A DNA stretch of 64,000 bases. It comes from Lonicera japonica (lineage: Eukaryota > Streptophyta > Magnoliopsida > Dipsacales > Caprifoliaceae). Below, one piece after another: positions 35,501 through 44,430 of the stretch. Position 1 is the first letter of the stretch. Each line of letters opens with the position of its first letter. Under the pieces are notes generated by a model, which saw nothing but the letters and a program-made list of their open reading frames with translations, was not told the origin of the DNA and did no database searches. The position numbers were made by a program, and so were the translations under genes. The stretch is taken from assembly GCA_021464415.1 (NCBI GenBank), contig CM038465.1, positions 23,157,839 to 23,221,838 on the forward strand. Direction: 5' to 3'.

Positions 35501-38500
35501 ATAGCCCAGGAGTTTTCCCTTGGTTACTCTGAACACACATTTCTGCGGATTGAGCCTCATCTGGTACTGGCGGAGGCGGTCAAAGAAAGCTCGTAAAGCT
35601 GATACATGGCCTTCCCTCTCCTTTGACTTGATTATCATGTCGTCCACATACACCTCTACCTCTTTGTGAATCATGTCGTGGAAGATGGTTGTTGCTGCCC
35701 TTTGATATGTTGCTCTGGCATTCTTCAGCCCGAATGGCATAACGGTGTAACAGTATGTTCCCCACGGTGTGATGAATGCAGTTTTCTCCTGGTGATCCGG
35801 GTGCATCTTGATCTGATTATACCCGGCAAAACCATCTACAAAGGATTTCAGGGCATGGTTGGCAGTATTATCCACTATCAAGTCGATGTTGGGTAATGGG
35901 AAATCATCTTTTGGGCAAGCTTTGTTAAGATCTCGGTAATCCACACACATGCGGACTTTCCGATTTGTCTTTGGAACGGGCACAATATTGGCTAACCATG
36001 AAGGGTACTCGATCACCCTTAAGAAACCCACACTCAATTGTTTCATCACTTCTTCTTTCACCTTTAAGGACCATTCTGGCATAAGTTTTCTCAACTTTTG
36101 CTTGACGGGCCTAAATTCTGGCTTGGTGTGTATCTCGTGCATGACTATCTGACTGTTCAAACCTGGCATATCCGCATAAGACCAGGCGAAGACATCCATG
36201 TACTCTTTCAGAGTTTGTGTGAATTTCTCTCTTTCTGTCTCACTTAGACTTGCCCCATTGCGAACCTCTCTTCTTTCCTCTTCTGTCCCGATGTTAATTA
36301 TAAGAGTGTCTCCTTCCTCGCTCTGTATACGCTGCTCCTCCCGTTCAGGGTGTTCGTTCAGTCTTTCCAACTCCATATAAGCAATTACAGAATTAAAAAT
36401 AACAGGATAACGCAAAACAGAGTTTTCTTCATTGATAATAGTGTTTACAGGTACAAGTTTAAAAGTAAATCTAGGAGTGACTCTTCCCTAGCCTTACCCT
36501 CACTCTTACCTCTCACCCTTACAATTTCACTCTTTCCCCTTTCTCTTTGGTAGTCTGGATCAGTGTATATCAAGTGTAAAGGGTTGTTTCTTGGCTCGTT
36601 ATCCCCTAGAGCCATGATATCGAAGAGATCTTCGATCATTTCTTCATCCTCATCTTTCTTGTCTTCATTTTCTTCCTTCGGCCCGATTGTCAACTTGATA
36701 AAGAAGCTGTGTACGATATTTTTCTTGATATACAGGTCCTCTTCATAGAAGATTTCCCATCCCGGAAGGTTCTCTCCATTGCTATTTCTCCAAGGCTCCT
36801 GAAAGCCGCAAAAGGGGAAGTCCTCTCCTTCTTTGACAAAAAAACCGTTCAGAGAGCTGAAACTCGGATACTGATGCCCTCGACCCCTTTTTTCTTGATT
36901 GTCTTCTTCAATGTGTTAGTACCCCAAACCTTCCCTTTCGTACCTCGTTACCGGCTCCAAGGCTTGAAGTAATCCTGGCTGTCCCATTCCCAGACTGGCT
37001 CCAAGTAAGTATTTCATCATTCTCAGCATGTTTGTGATCTTGGTGCTGAGACCGGGGATATTGTCAGGGGGAAGATACTCGATTATCTGGGTGCTGAGAG
37101 TTTGTACTTGAGGCTCTTAGGAAAAGCCTCCCAGCTATATACTCTGACTCTCGATGCCCAATACAGGTAACTCCAGTTCTGCCAAGGTCATTTCAGGATC
37201 TCCTTGGATGGTGATTATGTTCCCTTCAAACGGTATCTTGATCTTTTGGTGTAAGGAGGAGGGGAGTGCTCCTATGTCATGTAGCCATGCCCTTCCCAAC
37301 AGTAGGTTAAAACTGGAGGGAATGTCTATGATTTGAAAGTTGGCTGGAAAGTTTCCGGGACCGACCACGAGATCAAGCTTAAGAGAACCCAAGACGGCTC
37401 TCCTGGTGTTGTCATAGGCCCTGACGGTTACGGCGGATGGAGAAAGCTCTGAATCCAAGATACCCAAGCATCTGGCAGTCTTCAGGGGGCAGACGTTTAT
37501 GGTTGACCCATTGTCGATGAGGACTTGTAGCAGGATTTTGCCTCGAGTCCGGACAGTGATATGGAGGGCCAGGCTGTGTTTCCTCCGCAATGGAGACAAG
37601 TCTTCATCTGAAAATGACAGGCTTCTTTGGACTGTAAGTGACCCGATCATATTTGGCAGTTGCTTGGGCGTGGAGTCTGGTGATATGACGGCCTCATCTA
37701 GGAGTTTGATGAAGGCGGTCCTGTGAGGTTTGGAGGCAACCAAGAGGCCCCAAATGGTGATGTGTGCCTGGGTTTTCTTTAACTGCTCAAGTACTCGATC
37801 TTCTCCTATTTCCTTAGGAGGTGGTGATTTCTCGGCATCCGTGGGTGGTGGCTGGTATACCCTTCCTGAGCGGGTAATTTGTTGTATCTAAAGGGATGCT
37901 GGGTCTGATCCCTCTGAAATTTCTGATGTCTCTGGCTCTGCCGACCAACTGAAAGTCCCGGGGGAGGTTTCTGTCATACAGATTGTCTCTTTAGTGGGGC
38001 CTCGGGGTTTCCATGGCTGTTCCTTCTTCTTCTGGGTCCATCCTATTCCAGATTTTTCGGGATTGGTTTTTATTGTGAGTGGTTGCGAGATCCCCTGATT
38101 TGTCTTTCCTAGACCCTGCCCGGGTAGGAAGTTCATCTTGGCCATCCATTGATCGATTATTGGATTGAGGCCTGGGGCAACTTGGGCCTTTGCTGGTAGC
38201 ATAACGGGCGCCTTATAGGCTGAGTCATCCCGAATGAGTCCTATGGGGTCAAAACCTTCTTCATTAGTGGTTAAGGTGTTAATTTCCGCAGGTGGAGCAT
38301 GATTGGGAAGGGAATTGTTGGTAACATTGGGCCCGCTGGGTGCGGGGATGGTTCTGGCTTCAATAAGGTCTTGGATACTATGGCGAAGAGCCAAGCAGCC
38401 TTCCGTGTCATGGCCCGCTGCTTGATGGTATGCACAGTTCTCAGTCATTCTCTAGGTGCTGGGAATAAGGTTTGGTGGGGGGCGCGGGTTGAGTGGAGTG

Positions 38501-41500
38501 ATCAGTCCGGCCTTTCGGAGTAGCTCCAGGCTTTTGACCAGGGTAGTGGGAAGGGTACATAAATTTTTCCTTTTCTTGGCCTCGGTGTTCGAAGAGTCTC
38601 CTTGTGCAGGCCAACTCATTGGAGGGACTTGTTGTGGCCGTTGAAATGGGTTTTGTTGATACGGGTATGAGCTTAGTTGGTTTACGGCTGGAGTGGCTGT
38701 CTTTCTCCCGGTGTAAGAGGCTTTCTTGGTATCCGTTTCTGCCTTCTTGGCTAATTCTTCATCTACTTGTGACCCCATACTCAACAGGGCTCTGAAGTGT
38801 GGGAATACATGCTTTCCCATGCAGTTCAATACAGCTGGAGTAAAATTCTTCTGTATGATCTCCAACTGCTCTTCTTCATCAGGCCGCTTGGACATTTGGG
38901 AGGCCATTTCTCTCCAGCGGGTGACAAAGTCGCTGAAGCTCTCTTTCTCGCCTTACTTGGCCATTTTCAGGTGTTTACGGGTAATTTCCAAATTCTCGTT
39001 GGACCCGTACTTGGTCATGAACTCCTTGACGATATCTCCCCAAGTTTTCGTGTGGTGTCTCTCCAGATCAAAAAACCATCTCAGGGCAGCCCCTGTGAGA
39101 GTCATGTGAAAGGCCTGAGCCAGTTCCGGCTCTCCAGAGCTAGTTCCGGCTCTCCACAGCCGGACACTTGCATGGATCTGATGTAGGATTAGAGATGGGT
39201 TTTGGGGGGTGTGGTCCCTGTGAATTTGGTGATAGAAGGGAGCTTGAATCCCTGAGGTAGTCTGGCTTCTGGGTAGAGGGAGAAGGCGTTCATATCTGTG
39301 ATCTCGTCTGCCCCTTTTATCAGAGAAATCCCTCTTTGTAGAACCTTCATCTGCTCTTTCATTTTCTTCATCTCTTCGCTCTCTCTTGACACCTCGTCGG
39401 GCTGTTCCCGAGCTATAACCGATTCCGCATACACTGCCCAGAGTCGGTTGATGTCTGGGTATTCATTGGTAGGGGCTACTGGGGCCGGTAGTGGAATAGG
39501 TCTTACGGGAACTTGTGGCCATGGTTGGTATTGGGGATCGAGGCCTTGTTGAGGTTGTGGCCAGATGATGGGTGGCTCTTGCTATTGGTAAGTGGGGCCT
39601 GAATCCGGGGCCCATTGGTTCTGATTGTTAGGATCGGTTTGAACTGGACCGGCCATGACGGGGCCCGTTTGGGGGGGATTGGTTCCTGGAACCAGGGGGA
39701 GCACTTGCGATGACTGCCCTTGATCTCGATTCGGTGGTAGTCGTTCAAACCTCGGTGGTGCGGTTCGTACGGCTGACAATTCCTTTACTCGGATTCGGGT
39801 ATTCTGTTGCTTGCTTGTGAGGCTGGCTAGGTTCATGCTGACGGTCGTTAACAGACGGTGCATCTCGGTTAAAGTCGGCTGAGGTGCAGACGCCTCGGCT
39901 AGGCTCTGATCTGTCTCTCGATTCTCGCGTTCATCGGTCATTTCAGGTGTGCTTGGCCTTACTAGTCTTCCGGTATGATCTCGACTGGCCCAACCTTCCA
40001 GTCTGTCGTTGCTTCATGACTGTAGACGAAACCACGTGGCGAAGATGAAGGAAGACTGTGATGCGACTCGATTTTTGCCAAAAGAACCAATAAAAATTGC
40101 CGAGAAGAGCCTCGAATTTAAAAAAGGTGTTGGAAAGTAAGCCGTAAGGTGGTACATCCCCTACGACTGTTTGACAAGTGTTTTAACTCGACTCGATCTT
40201 ATATGCAGCGCAGGTGTACGAACGGTTAAGGCCTCAGGCTCCCTCCTATTTGGCAAGACCTTGCGATATACCACAGGGGCGGGTACGTGCAAGAGCCTTT
40301 TGATATACTTTCCGGGTACGTGAGTGTTTTCGTCACTCGATATACCTCGGGGGCGTACTTGGCCAAGGAGAGTGGAAGTAAATGCTTTCGGTTTATGTTG
40401 GCCCAAGCAAGCCAACTCCCTACTCACTTATAATACTTCCGAGGGTTTGGGGTAAATTCACACTCGTAGGACCAATGCATGATTTGTGAAAGTGCGTGTA
40501 AAGTTCGAAAGTTTGGTTTCACAAATATCATTTATCTTGATTACGTATTTTGAAAAACTCTGATTTTTAGAAAAATGTTGCTTCTCAATCAATTAACATA
40601 TGTAGGGAAAGCAGTAAAAGCAAGTATTCAACAGATAAACAAAAGTCCACATATAAGAGTCTAGTTTTCTAACTGTCCCCAGCAGAGTCGCCACTGTGAG
40701 AATCCGCAAATGCGACCCCCGGGTCTCGTCCCCGTTCGGTTGGGCGTCTGGGACATCGGAACGAATTTCGTCGTTCCATTTGCTGGAGTGCCGTTTGTTG
40801 ATTCATATCAGATGTCCCTATGTTCTATTTCTAGATGCAAAGGGGTTCATTTAGAGTCGCCAGTACGTTTTACGGGAAAACGGACAAAAATGATTGTGTA
40901 AGAGGAAAGGCTATAGACAAGCTTTTCTTTACACCTTTGTCTACGAAACCAGGATTCTATAGGGTTTGAAAACTATATTACAGTTTGGGAAGGTGTTAAG
41001 CACCCATTCCTCCCTTTCGGTTTCTAGTGGTCTTATATGTTTATTCTATGTTGAAAAACTTGAATGCTTTTACTGATAGTCTACTACTTTTCCAATGAAA
41101 ACCCTAATTTCTGGGGGAAAACGGGAAAGGGATAGAAAACCTTTGTGTTCCGAGATCCGATGTTTGAGTTTTGAGAAATGCATATACAAGTGAAAAAAGT
41201 TATTTTCTTTAGAGATGGAGTTTCCCATATTATTTCTCGGATAATGACGGTTTTCTCGAGTTTTGACTTGTTTTGGAAAAAGTTTGGATCTTATAGTGGA
41301 ACTAATTCAATATGGAATTGGAACTCTTGAGGGGAATTCTACCGGACGTATCACAATCTATGAAACATATAGGATATACCGGGTTTTTAATTCCTAAGTA
41401 AGTATTACCGGTCCGGGTTTTGAAAACAGGATTTTATCCGGATGGTAATGTACTTACTATTATGGTTTTGCAAATGGTTTTATCAGGGTCTTTTGTTTTG

Positions 41501-42424
41501 AAGACGATAGACTATTTGTAACTTGGCAATAAGTTTATTCAAATAAAACGTGGACAAAACAACGGAAATAAAACAAGTACACAGATATTTAATGTTAAAT
41601 ACTAGAAGAGACTTTCTTTACCTTCCCGACGAGAATAATAATAAGAAAGAAAATATAATCCGGCGGAGAGATTTCCGGCGATAATAATCTTTTCCTTCTT
41701 CAGATATTTCCGAGAATTCGATTCCAGAGACGGGACACGTCGAATGTCGGAAATAGATCCGATAATTCTTTAGAAATAAGACGATAATAGAGAATGCTTG
41801 ACGAGATATTAGAAAATCAGATTCAAAGCTTAGAATTCTTAGATCCCAAATTGCTGCCTTGAACCCTTGGGGGTGTTGGCATATTTATAGTGCTAGGGAA
41901 GAATTGTCGCGCGACATTTCCCAACTTTATCTGTTTGTCGCGCGACATATCTGTTTCACTGTACCTGTTTGTCGCGCGACATATCTGTTTGTCGCACGAC
42001 AAACGGCTGAAGTGATGGGTTCTGACACTGTGATATGTCAGAAAGTGGATGGTCGGGTGCAGAAGGGTTTGTCGCGCGACATAAGAGTGATTGTCGCCCA
42101 ACATACCAGTATGTCGTGCGACAATCCCACTTAAAAACAGGTTTGTTGCCCAACGGAACCTTTCGGGGTAGTTTCGGGTGCTCGGATGGGTCCTGAACCC
42201 CAAAAACAGTAGTTCTCGTAGGTCGTTAGGGTTCTTGCGGGGGTCACGGATCGGGGTGTCTACACTACTACTACTACTACTGCTACTACTACTATTACTA
42301 CTACTACTACTACTACTACTGCTACTACTACTGTTTACATTACTACTACTACTACTACTACTACTACTGTTTACATTGTTACTACTACTACTACTACTAC
42401 TACTACTATTACTACTACCACCAC

Positions 42425-42471
<47 letters not shown>

Positions 42472-42802
42472 CTATAATACTTACTACTAATAATACTACT
42501 GCTGCTGCTGCTTATACTACTATTACTACCACTAATACTACTACTACTACTACTACTAATAATAATAATAATAATACTTACTACTAATAATACTACTGCT
42601 GTTGCTGCTACTACTGCTACTTATACTACTATTACTATTATTACTACTACTTATTATTATTATTATTAGTACTACTACTACTACTATTGTTTACATTACT
42701 ACTACCACTACTACTTATTACTACTACTACTACTACTACTACTACTAATTATTATTATTACTATTACTACTAATAATACTACTACTATTATTACTACTTC
42801 TT

Positions 42803-42847
<45 letters not shown>

Positions 42848-42887
42848 ATTATTACTATTAATTATTATTACTATTACTACCACCACC

Positions 42888-42927
<40 letters not shown>

Positions 42928-43206
42928 ATTATGATAATAATAATACTTACTACTAATAATACTACTGCTGTTGTTGCTATTGCTGCTATTGCTGCTACTT
43001 ATACTACTATTACTATTATTACTACTACTTATTATTATTATTATTGGTACTACTACTACTACTATTGTTTACATTACTACTACCACTACTACTTATTATT
43101 ATTACTACTACTACTAATTATTATTATTACTATTACTACTAATAATACTACTACTATTATTACTATTTCTTCTACTACTACTACTAATTATTATTACTAT
43201 TACTAT

Positions 43207-43248
<42 letters not shown>

Positions 43249-44292
43249 AACATAGTGGCCTGTAATGAATCATATCTATAGTGAAACCATTTGCCTCTAA
43301 ATCCTTCTTAAAAGTTTCACCTATAGTTTTTCTCGGTCTTCTTCTACCTCTAACAACTAGGCTTCCCTCCATATGATCAACTCTCCTAACCACGACATCC
43401 ACCGGTCTCCTCCATACATGCCCAAACCATCTAAGTCGAGATTCAACCATCTTTTCTGTAATAGGTGCCACCCCAACTCCCTCTCTGATGGTATCATTCT
43501 TGATCCTATCTTTCCTATTCTTGCCACTCATCCATCTCAACATTCTCATCTCAGCTACATTTAGTTTATTCTCGTGTTGGCTTTTGACCGCCCAACACTC
43601 AGTCCCATACAACATCGCTGGTCTAACTGCAGTACGATAGAATTTTCCTTTTAACTTGAGTGGTACCTTTTTATCACATAACACACGCCGAAGCTTTCCT
43701 CCATTTCAACCACTCTGCTTGAATCCGGTGGTTTACATCCCCCTCTATCTCCCCATCTTCTTGTATAATGGATCCAAGATACTTAAACCGAGTGACTTGT
43801 GGTATGCCAATGTCCCCAACTTTTACCTCTAAGTTAGGAGTGCTCCGCCTTTTACTGAACTTGCATTCCATATATTCTGTCTTACTTCTGCTTAAACGAA
43901 AGCCATGCGCTTCTAAAGTTTGTCTCCAAGTTTCCACCTTCCCATTTAGCTCTTCTCTGGACTCACCCACTAGGATAATATCATTTGCAAATAGCATACA
44001 TCGCGGTGCTGGCTCTTGAATGTGTTCCGTGAGTGCATCCAAGACCAAGGTAAACAGATAAGGGCTCAAAGCTTACCCTTGGTGCAGTCCTATAGTTATA
44101 GGAAAATCTTTTGTGGACCCACTATGTGTTCTCACACTAGTCTTAGCTCCCTCATACATGTCCTTGATACTACGAATTATATTACTTATATACTATTACT
44201 ACTACTATTACTACTTATATTACTTATTATTATTATTAGTACTACTACTATTGTTTACATTACTACTACTACTACTATACTATTGTTTACAT

Positions 44293-44351
<59 letters not shown>

Positions 44352-44395
44352 TGCTATTGTTTACATTACTACTACTACTATACTATTGTTTACAT

Positions 44396-44430
<35 letters not shown>

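Larger units (their letters stand above)
23610..42264 (-). mobile_element. Complete Tat-lineage Ty3/gypsy retrotransposon with two antisense extra genes
   Basis: 18,655 bp, with LTRs at both ends (23610-25200 and 40695-42264), TG...CA termini and CTACT duplications at 23605-23609 and 42265-42269. Orientation is minus: PBS next to the right LTR, then gag (39941 down to 38452), protease, RT, RNase H, second RNase H, integrase (to 33039), then PMD and DUF7745 genes on the opposite strand, a repeat-rich spacer, PPT and the left LTR. An archaeal-type second RNase H and antisense ORFs are known features of the Tat lineage. All genes carry stops, and the integrase has lost a catalytic Asp, so this copy is dead as an autonomous element. 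Confidence 0.93.
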
